A stretch of 64,000 nt of DNA from Shewanella sp. Choline-02u-19 (GCF_002836205.1 NZ_PJBE01000013.1:186001-250000), one strand, 5' to 3'; counted from the first letter of the stretch, positions 26,302 to 35,137 are shown. Notes: generated by a model not told the origin, from the letters alone. Numbers and translations: made by a program.

Positions 26302-26688
26302 ATGCGTAATGGTTTTTTATTGTTGGCAGCGTTGAGTGGTTTTATGTCGGTAGCGCTGGGGGCTTTTGCTGCTCACGGCCTTAAGAATGTGACGACGGCA
26401 GAGATGATTGCGATTTTTAACCTTGGTGTGGAGTATCAGTTCTACCATACGTTTGCGTTAATCGCAGTGGCTTTTGCGGGTCATTGGCTTAAATCTCGTT
26501 TGCTTGATTGGGCAGGTTACCTATTTATTGTAGGCACCATGCTGTTTTCCGGTTCACTATACCTCTATGCGTTGTTAGGGGCTAAATGGACCGGTCCCAT
26601 TACCCCATTAGGCGGAGTGTGCTTGCTACTGGGCTGGTTACTTATTGCTGTGGCCGTGTGGCGTAACAGAGTAAAAGAGCTCGACTAA
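26302..26688 (+). CDS. DUF423 membrane protein (YgdD family)
   Basis: 128 residues with four membrane helices (about 5-25, 45-62, 70-92, 98-120). The family motifs LGAFAAHGLK near 20, EYQFYHTFALI near 47 and GSLYLYALLG near 78 are present. The biochemical role of the family is unknown. AGGAGG lies six bases before the ATG. In Escherichia coli the same gene also sits between gcvA and rlmM. Confidence 0.92.
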   Translation: MRNGFLLLAALSGFMSVALGAFAAHGLKNVTTAEMIAIFNLGVEYQFYHTFALIAVAFAGHWLKSRLLDWAGYLFIVGTMLFSGSLYLYALLGAKWTGPITPLGGVCLLLGWLLIAVAVWRNRVKELD

Positions 26689-26763
26689 GCGAGGGGGGCT
26701 GGTCTTTCGAACCGAGTTCGATTCGATTGTTTTCATAGAGACAATAATGATTTAGTACAAAAA

Positions 26764-26803
26764 TATGAATGCTTCGCTTAGCGGCTTAATCGAAGCATTC
26801 ATA
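26764..26803. terminator. Long hairpin after ygdD
   Basis: A perfect 13-pair stem, TATGAATGCTTCG and CGAAGCATTCATA, with a 14-base loop, 76 bases past ygdD. There is no T run, so it may protect a transcript end or be part of an RNA element. Confidence 0.45.
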
Positions 26804-26887
26804 ACGTATTGTGGTTGCAAAATATGAGCAGCATTTAAACCAAGCCTCCGAACCGCATTACTTGACTATTTTTGCTGTGTTGTAGAA

Positions 26888-27066
26888 TTAGTGGGCAGAA
26901 TCACTAAGCTGTATAGTATCGCCTTACCCAAATAGCCCGTAAACAGTGGCACAAACAGCACTGAAAAATCGACGGCCGTTAAGCATTAGCACACTGGCAG
27001 TACACTAGTGGGCCGTAAAAGTGTAAAATAGCGGGCAGCAACTTTGTTGGCCGCTATTTTTATTTG
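26888..27066 (+). ncRNA. Candidate structured RNA or attenuator leader before rlmM
   Basis: A 396-base gap precedes rlmM, yet it ends in a perfect intrinsic terminator only 24 bases before the start codon. Upstream of it are TTAGTG/CACTAA (26888-26907), CAGTG/CACTG (26944-26963) and ACGGCC/GGCCGT (26972-27016). This is the layout of a small RNA of roughly 170 bases or of a leader controlled by premature termination. A TTGACT (26862) and TAGAAT (26883) promoter pair is near but has a 15-base spacer and overlaps the first stem, so the 5' end is unsure. Confidence 0.3.
27025..27061 (+). terminator. Intrinsic terminator just upstream of rlmM
   Basis: A ten-pair stem, AAAATAGCGG and CCGCTATTTT, with an inner CAAC/GTTG pairing, is followed by TTATTT. 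It lies inside what would be the rlmM leader, so it either ends a separate small RNA or attenuates rlmM. Confidence 0.75.
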
Positions 27067-27084
27067 TTATCTTCAGGAAATTCA

Positions 27085-28167
27085 ATGATAAACCTATTTT
27101 TATTTTGCCGTGCTGGTTATGAGAAAGATTGCGCGGCAGAGATCCAAGTGCGTGCTGCAGAGCACGATATTGGTGGATTTGTTAAAACCAACACCAATGA
27201 TGCCTATGTTATTTTTCAGTGCTTCCAAGCGGGCGATGCTGAAATACTGGCGAAGAAGATCAGTTTGGATTCATTGATTTTTGCAAGACAGATGTTTGCC
27301 GCCAAAGCACTGTTGAAGGGATTACCAGAGCAAGACCGTATCTCGCCGATTGTTGAGGCCTTAGCTGGCATCCAGTACGCGGGTGAACTACGCGTTGAAA
27401 CGCCTGATACTAACGAAGCAAAAGAGCTGTCTAATTTCTGCCGTAAGTTTACGGTGCCATTAAGACAGGCGCTGAGAAAGTCGGGTACCTTACTGGACAA
27501 AGAAAATCCTAAACGGCCTATAATCCATGTCTGTTTTGTCGGACCAGGACAAGCCTATGTTGGTTTGTCGTTAAGTAATAATAGTTCTCCTTATTTTATG
27601 GGGATCCCGCGTCTTAAGGTAGCAGCCGATGCGCCAAGCCGTTCTACCTTAAAGCTAGATGAAGCCTTTATTCACTTTATTCCTAAAGAAGAGCATGAGA
27701 CTCGTCTTAGTAGTGGTATGAGAGCGGTTGATTTAGGTGCTTGCCCTGGTGGCTGGACTTATCAACTTGTCAGGCGTGGTATGTTCGTTGCTGCTGTTGA
27801 TAACGGCGCAATGGATGAAAAATTAATGGAAACAGGCCAGGTAAAGCATTATCAAGCCGATGGTTTCCGTTTTGAACCTCCGAGAAAGAACATCTCTTGG
27901 TTGGTTTGCGATATGATTGAAAAGCCAGCACGTGTTGCAGAGCTCGTTGAAGCTTGGGCGATTAACGGTTGGTTTAAGGAAGCAATATTTAACTTAAAGT
28001 TGCCAATGAAGACGCGTTATAAAGAAGTGTCGACGATATTGGCAACGATGGCAGATATTTTGAAAGAGAATGGTATTAAAGATTTTAGTATTGCAGCTAA
28101 GCATCTTTATCATGACCGTGACGAAGTCACCGTGCATTTGTGCCTAAAGCCGGCCCAACCTTCGTAA
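27085..28167 (+). CDS. rlmM: 23S rRNA 2'-O-ribose C2498 methyltransferase RlmM
   Basis: Methylates the ribose of C2498 in 23S rRNA. 360 residues from the ATG at 27085 (CAGGAAA before it); seven extra residues from 27064 are not family-like. The THUMP-like N-terminal half leads into a Rossmann domain with AVDLGACPGGWTYQLVRRG near 219 for SAM binding, LVCDMIEKP near 272, and NLKLPMKTRY near 304 containing the catalytic lysine region. The length matches the roughly 360-residue family. It is followed by a strong shared terminator. Confidence 0.96.
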   Translation: MINLFLFCRAGYEKDCAAEIQVRAAEHDIGGFVKTNTNDAYVIFQCFQAGDAEILAKKISLDSLIFARQMFAAKALLKGLPEQDRISPIVEALAGIQYAGELRVETPDTNEAKELSNFCRKFTVPLRQALRKSGTLLDKENPKRPIIHVCFVGPGQAYVGLSLSNNSSPYFMGIPRLKVAADAPSRSTLKLDEAFIHFIPKEEHETRLSSGMRAVDLGACPGGWTYQLVRRGMFVAAVDNGAMDEKLMETGQVKHYQADGFRFEPPRKNISWLVCDMIEKPARVAELVEAWAINGWFKEAIFNLKLPMKTRYKEVSTILATMADILKENGIKDFSIAAKHLYHDRDEVTVHLCLKPAQPS

Positions 28168-28192
28168 CTAATTTTGTTTAGTTTGCTTAATA

Positions 28193-28229
28193 AAAAAGGC
28201 CCCAAGTGTTTAACACTTGGGGCCTTTTT
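28193..28229. terminator. Bidirectional terminator between rlmM and isocitrate dehydrogenase
   Basis: A 17-pair perfect stem (AAAAAGGCCCCAAGTGT with its complement) has A and T runs on both sides. It serves two convergent genes. Confidence 0.95.
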
Positions 28230-28256
28230 AGTGCGCGGTGCGCATGAAAAGTCTAT

Positions 28257-29267
28257 TTATGAAAGACGTTCGATAACCGCTTGTGTGAAGTCAGTTGTAC
28301 CGTGAGTACCACCGAGATCGCGAGTCGTACGGTCGCCTTCTGCAATTACAGCAGTGATTGCGCTACGGATAAGCTCTGCTTTATCTGACATGCCTAAGTA
28401 CTCAAGCATTTGGATAGACGCTAGGACCACCGATGTTGGGTTTGCTAGGTTCTTACCAGCAATATCCGGCGCACTGCCATGTACAGCTTCAAAGATAGCG
28501 GCATCTTTACCAATGTTTGCGCCAGGAGCCATACCTAGACCACCCACAAGACCTGCACAAAGATCTGACAAGATATCACCAAACAAGTTAGTGGTAACAA
28601 TAACGTCAAAGATCTCTGGGTTCATCACGAGTTTCATGCAAGTTGCATCGACAATCATCTCTTCAGTGGTGATGTCTGGGTAACGCAAGCTAACTTCACG
28701 TGCCACTTTCAAGAATAGACCTGAAGTCGATTTCATAATATTAGCTTTATGAACGATAGTGACCTTTTTACGGTTCTCTTTACGTGCGAGTTCATAAGCG
28801 AAAGTGCTAATTTGCTCAGCACCTTTACGGGTAATAATACTTGTGGCTTCAGCTGTTGCACCATCATCAGAAACAGTTTGGCCTAAACCTGAATACATAC
28901 CTTCGGTATTTTCACGAACAGTAATGATATCGATGTTGTCATAACGTGCTTGAGTACCTTTAAAAGACAGTACAGGGCGAACGTTGGCATATAAGCTAAA
29001 TTGCTTACGTAGGCTGACGTTAATAGAGGTAAAGCCTTCACCCACTGGCGTTGTTAGAGGGCCTTTTAACGTAATACGGTTTTTCTCAATCAAATCTAAC
29101 GTGCGTTGAGGTAATAGCTCACCGTGCTTTTCGAGAGCAACTAAACCTGCATCAGCAAATTCATACTCAAAGTTACAACCCGCTTTATCGAGAATTTTAA
29201 TCGCTGCATCGATAATGCTTGGGCCAATCCCATCACCTGGGATTACGGTTATAGTTCTTTTTGTCAT
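28257..29267 (-). CDS. NAD-type isocitrate dehydrogenase
   Basis: 336 residues. It has IPGDGIGPSI near 9, VRENTEGMYSG near 118-128 and the metal-binding GDILSDLCAGLVGGLGMAPG near 225-244. HGSAPDIAGKNLANP near 262 is also present. The short length and these motifs match the NAD-dependent isocitrate/homoisocitrate dehydrogenase type, not the 416-residue NADP enzyme, so the TCA reaction with NAD is the likely role; isopropylmalate dehydrogenase is less likely since no leucine genes are near. AGGA lies six bases before the ATG. It is alone, ending at a terminator shared with rlmM. Confidence 0.88.
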   Translation of the reverse strand: MTKRTITVIPGDGIGPSIIDAAIKILDKAGCNFEYEFADAGLVALEKHGELLPQRTLDLIEKNRITLKGPLTTPVGEGFTSINVSLRKQFSLYANVRPVLSFKGTQARYDNIDIITVRENTEGMYSGLGQTVSDDGATAEATSIITRKGAEQISTFAYELARKENRKKVTIVHKANIMKSTSGLFLKVAREVSLRYPDITTEEMIVDATCMKLVMNPEIFDVIVTTNLFGDILSDLCAGLVGGLGMAPGANIGKDAAIFEAVHGSAPDIAGKNLANPTSVVLASIQMLEYLGMSDKAELIRSAITAVIAEGDRTTRDLGGTHGTTDFTQAVIERLS

Positions 29268-29911
29268 GGATAGTCCTACCGCGCTGCGGCGTTACTGCAA
29301 TTGTCTGACCATGTCGTAAGACACAGTAAGTGAATTAAAGCGTGTTGTTTGTAAATGCTGCACTTGAAGAAATGCTGGCTTTATCAGCGATTGAGGCCCA
29401 TTTGGACTCAATAACCTCTATATAGCTCCAGCATTTATTCAAGGGCAACAGCTTCCTAAAAAGGAAGAACAACATGCCTTAGTATTATTTTCTTTATGTG
29501 CGACGTATTTTAAACACTTTTAAACACTTTTCACAGGATTTAGTGAGCAATCTCACGTTTTTTTCTGTAGGGTAACTTGCATAAATCACTGCTTATGAGG
29601 ATGATTGATCGTTAAAGGTTAAAAAAGTCTACTTTAGTCTAAGGGCTGTTTACCTTTCATGGTTGTCTTTATCGCTGTTTATTGGCTATTTTGGCAAGGC
29701 GAAGGCTAGGTCGTTTCGTCGTTTTCCACAATGGCCCACAACACCACGAAAATTAACAAGAAGTGCGGCCCTACGGGCTCGTTTCAACGCCGTTATTCTT
29801 TTATGACAGAAATGGGTAGTGAATGATGTACTAAAACCATTATTTTTTATCATAAAGAGACGAACAAAAACTAAACTCGAAAGAGTAATCGCTCCCAATA
29901 TCAATATAATA
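29268..29911. other. Long divergent gap with possible CRP site and repeat-like segment
   Basis: About 640 bases without a credible gene. It holds a 10-base perfect tandem repeat (TAAACACTTT at 29511 and 29521), a CRP-like site at 29539-29560, and a GC-richer segment at about 29690-29815 unlike its AT-rich surroundings. That segment might be a dispersed repeat. The leftward open frame across 29686-30165 is mostly the shadow of the peptidase gene. Confidence 0.4.
29539..29560. promoter_or_regulatory. CRP-like site
   Basis: AGTGAGCAATCTCACG at 29542-29557 matches TGTGA-N6-TCACA in eight of ten positions. It is 272 bases upstream of the isocitrate dehydrogenase start and about 350 bases upstream of the peptidase, so its target is uncertain. 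Confidence 0.4.
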
Positions 29912-32719
29912 ATGAGGAAGACCTTGACGTTATTACCGAGTAAATCATTGCTGTTATTTACAGCGAGTTTATTGCCTGCAAGTTTGCTTGCTGCTGCCTC
30001 TCCTATTACTCCCGATGATATAATGCGATTTGAATCGCTTAGTAAACCGGTTATCTCTGATACGGGGAAAACACTGGCAGTAGAAGTCTCTCCGGATAGA
30101 GGCGATAGCCGTGGCCTCGTTAAAAACCTCAGCACTAAAAAAGAGTTTAGTGTAAAAGGCGGCACTAAGCCAAAGGTGAGTCATGACGGTCGTTACGTCG
30201 CCTTTGTTGATAAAGTGCCTTTACTCGCGTCTGAAATGGCGTCAGCGAAAGAGAAGAAGAAATTAAAGTCAGGAATGGTGTTAGTTGATACTAGCACTGG
30301 CGTTGAGCTTCGTTATGAACGTGTTAAATCGTTTAAATTCAACGAAACGGGCTCACATATTGCCATTTGGTATGAAGCGGAAGATAAGAAAAAAGACGCT
30401 AAAGCAAAAGATAAGCCTAAAACGAGTAAAAAAGACAGCAAAGTCGATGACTATGATAAAGGCACCACTGTTGAGCTTGTGTCGCTTAGTAATTTGAAAT
30501 CCATAACGTTTAAAGATGTAACCGCGTTCAATTTTGATAAGTCAGGTAAACACTTTGCATTAGCCATTAATAATTTCGCTGTTGATAAGCACGAACTGAG
30601 ACTGGTGTCATTGGCTGACAATACCGCCAAAATAGTACACCGTTTGAAACAGCAACAGCTGGGCTCAGTGGCATTGAGTGATGATGGACAGTATTTAGGT
30701 TTCACAGCGGGTGATGCTCGACAAGCGCCTTTTGGACGAGAATATCGATTATCTCTATTCAATATCGCGTCTGGAAAAGTCACGCCAACACCAACGTCGA
30801 AAGAATGGACTTTGAATCGATACGCAACACTGCGTTTCTCGGATGATAGTCAGCGCTTGTTTTTTGGCCGCGTGCCACAAGTTAGTCAACAAATTGAATT
30901 GGCAAAAGTTGAAAAAGAAGCTGACCTGTATAATCAAGATATCATTACTGGCGAGAGAGAATTACGTGTTTGGCACGGTGATGACCCACGTATAAAACCT
31001 CATGAAGTAAAACAGTATAAGAAAGAGCTGAAACGCACGTATCTTGCCGTGTTACACGTGGCTGGGAACAATTTGGTTCAGCTTGCCGATCTTCAAGTAC
31101 CCGACATGGAAGTTGAACAACAGACTCGTTTTGTACTCGCAAGCTCAGACCTGCCATATCGAAAGATGATCACCTGGGCGGGATTTTATCGAGACTTTTA
31201 TCTGGTAGATTTAAATACGGGGCATAAAATCCCGGTGTTAACCCAGCAAAGCAGCGATGCGGAACCTGAATTATCACCAAACGAAAAGTTTGTTGCTTAC
31301 TACCAGCAAGGAAATGTTTTCCTGTATGAAGTCGCCAATGACAGACGCATCAATATCACTAAAAACTTAGACGTTTCTTTTGCTGATGAAGATCACGATT
31401 ATCCATCTAATGCACCCGGTTATGGTTTTGGTCCTTGGATTGCAGATGATTCAGGCCTGTTAATCTATGATAAATATGATATCTGGCAGTTGAACACGCT
31501 CTCTTATGAGGCCTTTAATTTAACGGCGGGCAAAGGGCGTAAAGCGGGGATCCAATATCGTCTAGAGGGCTTAGTTGATGATAAAGGTTACCCAAGCGTT
31601 CTAGCTAATAATGCACAAGTGCTGCTGCAAGGTTACAGTGAAATCAGTAAAGGTGATGGCTTTTATCAAGCTCAGGTTGGCACTGCGGGTGTGACGAAGC
31701 TGATCGCTGGCGATTATAAGTTGAAGGTGCTTGCACGCAGTGAAGATGCCAAGACGATTGTATTCTCTAAAGAGAGATATGATCTGTTCCCTGATCTTTA
31801 TACTGCACAGTACGAATCGCCACAAAAGGCGACTCGTCAAACTGATCTTGATAAACAGAAGCGTGCATTTAACTGGGGTAAATCGGAGTTGGTTCATTGG
31901 ACCAATGGCGATGGAAAACCGTTAGATGGTGTGCTGATTAAGCCAACCAACTATGTCGAAGGGCAACGTTATCCTGTGCTCGTTTATTTCTATCGCTTTA
32001 TGAGTGATAGATTGCATGCGTTCCCACAAATGAAAATTAACCATCGCCCTAACTTTGCTTGGTTTGCTGATAATGGTTATGCCATTTTCCTACCTGATAT
32101 CCGTTTTGAAGTGGGTTATCCAGGTGATTCTTCAGTGCAAGCATTAACCTCAGGCGTACAGCATCTGATTGATATGGGCGTTGCGGATCCGCAAGCTGTC
32201 GGGATCCAAGGTCACTCATGGGGGGGGTATCAAACCGCATTTGCAGTGACTAAAACCAATATCTTTAAAGCGGCGGTAGCCGGTGCTCCAGTGACGAATA
32301 TGACAAGTGCTTATAGTGGTATTCGTCATGGTAGTGGTTTAGCGAGACAGTTCCAGTATGAAACTGGCCAAAGCCGAATTGGTGAGAGTTTATTTAAGTC
32401 GCCACAGAAGTATATTGAAAATTCACCGGTATTTTACGTTGAGCGCATTAAAACGCCGATGATGATTATGTTTGGTGATAAAGATGATGCGGTACCTTGG
32501 GAGCAAGGGATTGAAATGTATCTGGCGATGCGCCGTGCCGGAAAAGATGTGGTGTTGCTTCAATACCAAGATGAACCACATCATCTTAAAAAATACCCAA
32601 ATAAGCTCGATTATAGTATTCGCATGATGGAATATTTTGATCACTACCTAAAGGGTAAGCCCGCGCCAAAATGGTTAACCGAAGGTGAAGCTTATACTGA
32701 GTATAAAAAAGCTGGCTAG
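29912..32719 (+). CDS. Secreted S9-family prolyl oligopeptidase
   Basis: About 935 residues from the ATG at 29912, which starts a signal peptide (MRKTLTLLPSKSLLLFTASL, cut near LLAAASP). A long beta-propeller region (about 40-660) contains a Lys/Asp-rich insertion near 168-195. The alpha/beta-hydrolase domain has the Ser nucleophile in GHSWGGYQTAF near 768, the Asp in MFGDKDDAVPWE near 855 and the His in DEPHHLKKYP near 889. It likely hydrolyses peptides in the periplasm or outside. The frame from 29819 is rejected because its first 31 residues hide the signal peptide. No clear ribosome site is seen. Confidence 0.9.
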   Translation: MRKTLTLLPSKSLLLFTASLLPASLLAAASPITPDDIMRFESLSKPVISDTGKTLAVEVSPDRGDSRGLVKNLSTKKEFSVKGGTKPKVSHDGRYVAFVDKVPLLASEMASAKEKKKLKSGMVLVDTSTGVELRYERVKSFKFNETGSHIAIWYEAEDKKKDAKAKDKPKTSKKDSKVDDYDKGTTVELVSLSNLKSITFKDVTAFNFDKSGKHFALAINNFAVDKHELRLVSLADNTAKIVHRLKQQQLGSVALSDDGQYLGFTAGDARQAPFGREYRLSLFNIASGKVTPTPTSKEWTLNRYATLRFSDDSQRLFFGRVPQVSQQIELAKVEKEADLYNQDIITGERELRVWHGDDPRIKPHEVKQYKKELKRTYLAVLHVAGNNLVQLADLQVPDMEVEQQTRFVLASSDLPYRKMITWAGFYRDFYLVDLNTGHKIPVLTQQSSDAEPELSPNEKFVAYYQQGNVFLYEVANDRRINITKNLDVSFADEDHDYPSNAPGYGFGPWIADDSGLLIYDKYDIWQLNTLSYEAFNLTAGKGRKAGIQYRLEGLVDDKGYPSVLANNAQVLLQGYSEISKGDGFYQAQVGTAGVTKLIAGDYKLKVLARSEDAKTIVFSKERYDLFPDLYTAQYESPQKATRQTDLDKQKRAFNWGKSELVHWTNGDGKPLDGVLIKPTNYVEGQRYPVLVYFYRFMSDRLHAFPQMKINHRPNFAWFADNGYAIFLPDIRFEVGYPGDSSVQALTSGVQHLIDMGVADPQAVGIQGHSWGGYQTAFAVTKTNIFKAAVAGAPVTNMTSAYSGIRHGSGLARQFQYETGQSRIGESLFKSPQKYIENSPVFYVERIKTPMMIMFGDKDDAVPWEQGIEMYLAMRRAGKDVVLLQYQDEPHHLKKYPNKLDYSIRMMEYFDHYLKGKPAPKWLTEGEAYTEYKKAG

Positions 32720-32737
32720 TGATTAACCCTGAATAAT

Positions 32738-32770
32738 AATGCCGAGATAGTTAACTATCTCGGCATTTTT
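32738..32770 (+). terminator. Terminator of the S9 peptidase gene
   Basis: A 15-pair perfect stem (AATGCCGAGATAGTT and its complement) ends in a T run, 19 bases past the stop. Confidence 0.92.
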
Positions 32771-32932
32771 TATGCCTTATCGAGTCTACATCAACCATAG
32801 GCGATAAATCGAATGCACGATAAGAAATGGTGTAGTTGGAGTTATTGATTTTCTTGCAAAGCCTGATATGTTTATAAGGCAAGTCAGAATAAAGAGCTTC
32901 AGGACGTCGCTCTAAACTACAGGGAAGTAATA

Positions 32933-33154
32933 ATGAAAAATGTCATATTCTTGAGTCATGTTATCAGCGCCTCATGTCTGTTAGTCCTGTCTATGTCTGT
33001 TAATGCCAAAGCACCATTGGAAGGGGAGCCAGAGTGGGAAAATAAAGTAACTCAGGAACAGATAAAGGCGCAGCAGGAAAAAGAAAAGCTTGAGTTGTTG
33101 CTGAAGCAGCAAGAAGAGAGCCAAAAAGACAAAGAACCTAACACAAAAGAGTAA
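32933..33154 (+). CDS. Small secreted coiled-coil protein, unknown function
   Basis: 73 residues. A signal peptide (about 1-25, ending SVNAKA) is followed by a charged helix rich in Gln, Glu and Lys (about 38-73), probably a coiled coil. An AGGGA ribosome site lies eight bases before ATG, and a strong terminator follows, so the gene looks real and monocistronic. No family recognised. Confidence 0.7.
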   Translation: MKNVIFLSHVISASCLLVLSMSVNAKAPLEGEPEWENKVTQEQIKAQQEKEKLELLLKQQEESQKDKEPNTKE

Positions 33155-33188
33155 CTGTAATGTGTGTTTAATACCGGTTATCCCATGA

Positions 33189-33214
33189 AAAAAGCAGCTA
33201 ATGAGCTGCTTTTT
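33189..33214 (+). terminator. Terminator of the small secreted protein gene
   Basis: An 11-pair stem, AAAAAGCAGCT / AGCTGCTTTTT, with loop AATG. Confidence 0.9.
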
Positions 33215-33270
33215 ACTTTGATTAATTTGAGTTTGATGACTGTTAATTCGGTGGCTAGCGATGAATGACT

Positions 33271-33693
33271 CTAGCCATGCTGGTTCTCAAAATAACTTTC
33301 GATAATGAGCACAGCAGACATCGCATCGACTTGTCCTTTAGTTAACGCTTTATAGCCACCCATCTCGAACAGCCTTGCTTTGGCATCGGCTGTTGTTAAT
33401 CGCTCATCTTGAGTCACTACTTTTATACCGAAACGACCATTGAGTCGATTGCCAAATTTCTTGGCTCTAAGTGTGATTTCTTGCTCTGTACCGTCCATAT
33501 TGAGTGGCAAGCCTACGACGATAAGGTCTGGTTGCCATTCGGTGATAATCTTGCCAATTTCTTCCCACTTAGGAATACCGTCAACGGCTTTTATTGACAT
33601 TAACGGACGTGCGCTTGCTGTGATCTCTTGCCCAATAGCAATGCCGATACTTTTTGTACCGTAATCAAACCCTAATACACTCTGATAACTCAT
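33271..33693 (-). CDS. ruvX: Putative pre-16S rRNA nuclease / Holliday resolvase YqgF (RuvX)
   Basis: RNase H-like fold; family members process the 5' end of 16S rRNA and were first proposed as Holliday junction resolvases. 140 residues from the ATG at 33693 (GGA seven bases before); four more residues from 33705 lack a ribosome site. Acidic catalytic residues lie in LGFDYGTKSIGIAIG near 7, in DERLTTADAKA near 95 and in VDAMSAVLI near 122, with GLPLNMDG near 62. It lies 27 bases after algH on the same strand; the yqgE-yqgF pairing is widespread in gammaproteobacteria. Confidence 0.94.
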   Translation of the reverse strand: MSYQSVLGFDYGTKSIGIAIGQEITASARPLMSIKAVDGIPKWEEIGKIITEWQPDLIVVGLPLNMDGTEQEITLRAKKFGNRLNGRFGIKVVTQDERLTTADAKARLFEMGGYKALTKGQVDAMSAVLIIESYFENQHG

Positions 33694-33720
33694 ATTACAT
33701 TCCATTACTGTGGTTACAGC

Positions 33721-34281
33721 TTAAGCGTGTCCTGCTAAATTAGACAGTTGCCAGATATCAAAACCTAAAGATTCTGCTGCTTGCTGCCAGCGGAGTTCAT
33801 GTTCAACATCAAACAAAAGAGCGGGTGTTGCAGGAACCGATAACCACACGTTGTCGGCGAGCTCTTGCTCTAATTGACCTCGTGTCCAGCCGGCATAACC
33901 CAGTGCGATAACAAACTTTTCAGGTGCTTTATCGGAACCTAAACAGCTGAGAACATCTTGTGAGGTCGTTAACATCAACGAATCCGTAATTTGCTCACTG
34001 TTGCTCCAACAATCTTGATGGGTATGCAAAACAAAGCCGCGTTCAGGGTTAACGGGCCCACCGACGAGAACCTCTTTCCCTAGCGATGTCACAGGCTGTG
34101 GCTCTTCGGTTAATTCCATCTGCAGCAGAAGTTCATCGACGACAATGCCGCTCGGTCGATTAATCATAATGCCCATGGCACCTTTTTCATCATGCTCGCA
34201 GATGTAGATCAGTGAGCGCTCGAAAAAAGTGTCAGTTAAAGAAGGCATCGCGATAAGTAAATTGTTTTGTAAGCTATCCAT
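33721..34281 (-). CDS. YqgE/AlgH family protein (UPF0301)
   Basis: 186 residues. Conserved UPF0301 stretches are NNLLIAMPSLTDTFFERSL near 5, YICEHDEKGAMGIMINRP near 26 and LVGGPVNPERGFVLH near 71, with GYAGWTRGQLEQEL near 131. The molecular role of the family is not settled; AlgH in Pseudomonas affects alginate regulation. Placed directly upstream of ruvX. Confidence 0.93.
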   Translation of the reverse strand: MDSLQNNLLIAMPSLTDTFFERSLIYICEHDEKGAMGIMINRPSGIVVDELLLQMELTEEPQPVTSLGKEVLVGGPVNPERGFVLHTHQDCWSNSEQITDSLMLTTSQDVLSCLGSDKAPEKFVIALGYAGWTRGQLEQELADNVWLSVPATPALLFDVEHELRWQQAAESLGFDIWQLSNLAGHA

Positions 34282-34305
34282 AAAACATCCTTTGTACAGA
34301 AGCGA

Positions 34306-34635
34306 CTAGCCGCCAGCTAGCTTGACTGTGTAACCTAGCTTTTCGATAAGTGTTTTAAGTTGTTCTCTATTATCAGTTTGAACTTCAACACAAAAGTCTT
34401 TAACCGTGCCGCCACAACCGCATTGCTTCTTTAATTTTTGTGCGAGTGCTTTAAGATCTTTCTCTGACAGGCCTAGCCCTTTAATCACTGAAACGCCTTT
34501 GCCTTTTCGGCCCTTACTGTCTTTATGGATCCTGACAATACCGTCACCCTGAGGTGCGCTTTGAGGGGCTTTATCTGCAGTGATTCTACCGCAATCGGTG
34601 CTATAAACTAATGAGACATTAGGATCGGATTTCAT
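34306..34635 (-). CDS. SUI1/eIF1-like translation factor YciH
   Basis: 109 residues. The SUI1 domain occupies about 40-105 with GKGVSVIKGLGL near 42 and LKKQCGCGGTVKDFCVEVQ near 67. YciH-type proteins are bacterial homologues of eukaryotic initiation factor 1 and are thought to check start-codon choice on the ribosome. The gene lies 24 bases before algH and may be co-transcribed with algH-ruvX. Confidence 0.92.
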   Translation of the reverse strand: MKSDPNVSLVYSTDCGRITADKAPQSAPQGDGIVRIHKDSKGRKGKGVSVIKGLGLSEKDLKALAQKLKKQCGCGGTVKDFCVEVQTDNREQLKTLIEKLGYTVKLAGG

Positions 34636-34776
34636 AAGTATGATTAGTGATTTACTGATTGAGCTAGTTTAACAAAGATGACGTTGAAGCGGGAGTGATA
34701 AAAAGAGGATATCTATCTCAGCGGATAACGAGTACAAAAAACGCGTTATCGACTAAGAGAGTTTACTTACTGACAG

Positions 34777-35097
34777 CTACAAATATAACGCCAGTTCTAT
34801 CAGTAATGCGCCAAAGGTTAAACTGGCAATGACGGCCAGATATTTATGCAGTTGTGGTAGCGCTACGGCGCATGAGGTCAGTACAAAGCCGATGGCTGTT
34901 CCTGCAAAAGGTGTCACAGGAGCACTCATTATGGCCACTACCATCCAGGTTAATATGGTGACGGGCAAAACGAGCAGTGAATGCTGACTGAACTTATCCA
35001 AGAATGAGGTGGTGCTTTCAGTCCGCTCAACCACTTTTTCTGGGGTTAACAGAAACATAATACTCGCAACCGTGAGTGCAACAATAAACCAAAGCAT
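34777..35097 (-). CDS. Small membrane protein with Fur box, unknown function
   Basis: About 106 residues from the ATG at 35097. Hydrophobic helices near 1-17, 40-60, 62-80 and 85-105 suggest three or four membrane passes, with a polar stretch near 20-38. No family is recognised. A good Fur-type site begins 21 bases before the start codon, so the gene is probably repressed by iron; a role in iron uptake or iron-limited metabolism is only inferred. A TTG at 35109 could be used instead of the ATG. Confidence 0.65.
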   Translation of the reverse strand: MLWFIVALTVASIMFLLTPEKVVERTESTTSFLDKFSQHSLLVLPVTILTWMVVAIMSAPVTPFAGTAIGFVLTSCAVALPQLHKYLAVIASLTFGALLIELALYL

Positions 35098-35117
35098 AAT
35101 AAAACCCAAGAAAGTAA

Positions 35118-35137
35118 TTGATAATCATTATCATTAA
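35118..35137 (-). promoter_or_regulatory. Fur box
   Basis: TTGATAATCATTATCATTAA contains overlapping GATAAT/ATTATC units of the Fur consensus. It would cover the promoter of the small membrane protein gene and lies about 125 bases from the divergent lipoprotein gene. Confidence 0.7.

Noticed and set aside
26862..26888. Promoter TTGACT/TAGAAT for the RNA before rlmM
   Set aside because: The hexamers are good but the 15-base spacer is short, and the -10 overlaps the first stem of the proposed RNA, so I did not list it as a promoter.
29686..30165. Minus-strand open frame of 159 codons before the S9 peptidase
   Set aside because: Most of it overlaps the signal-peptide and propeller region of the peptidase in the opposite strand, with no ribosome site; treated as a shadow.
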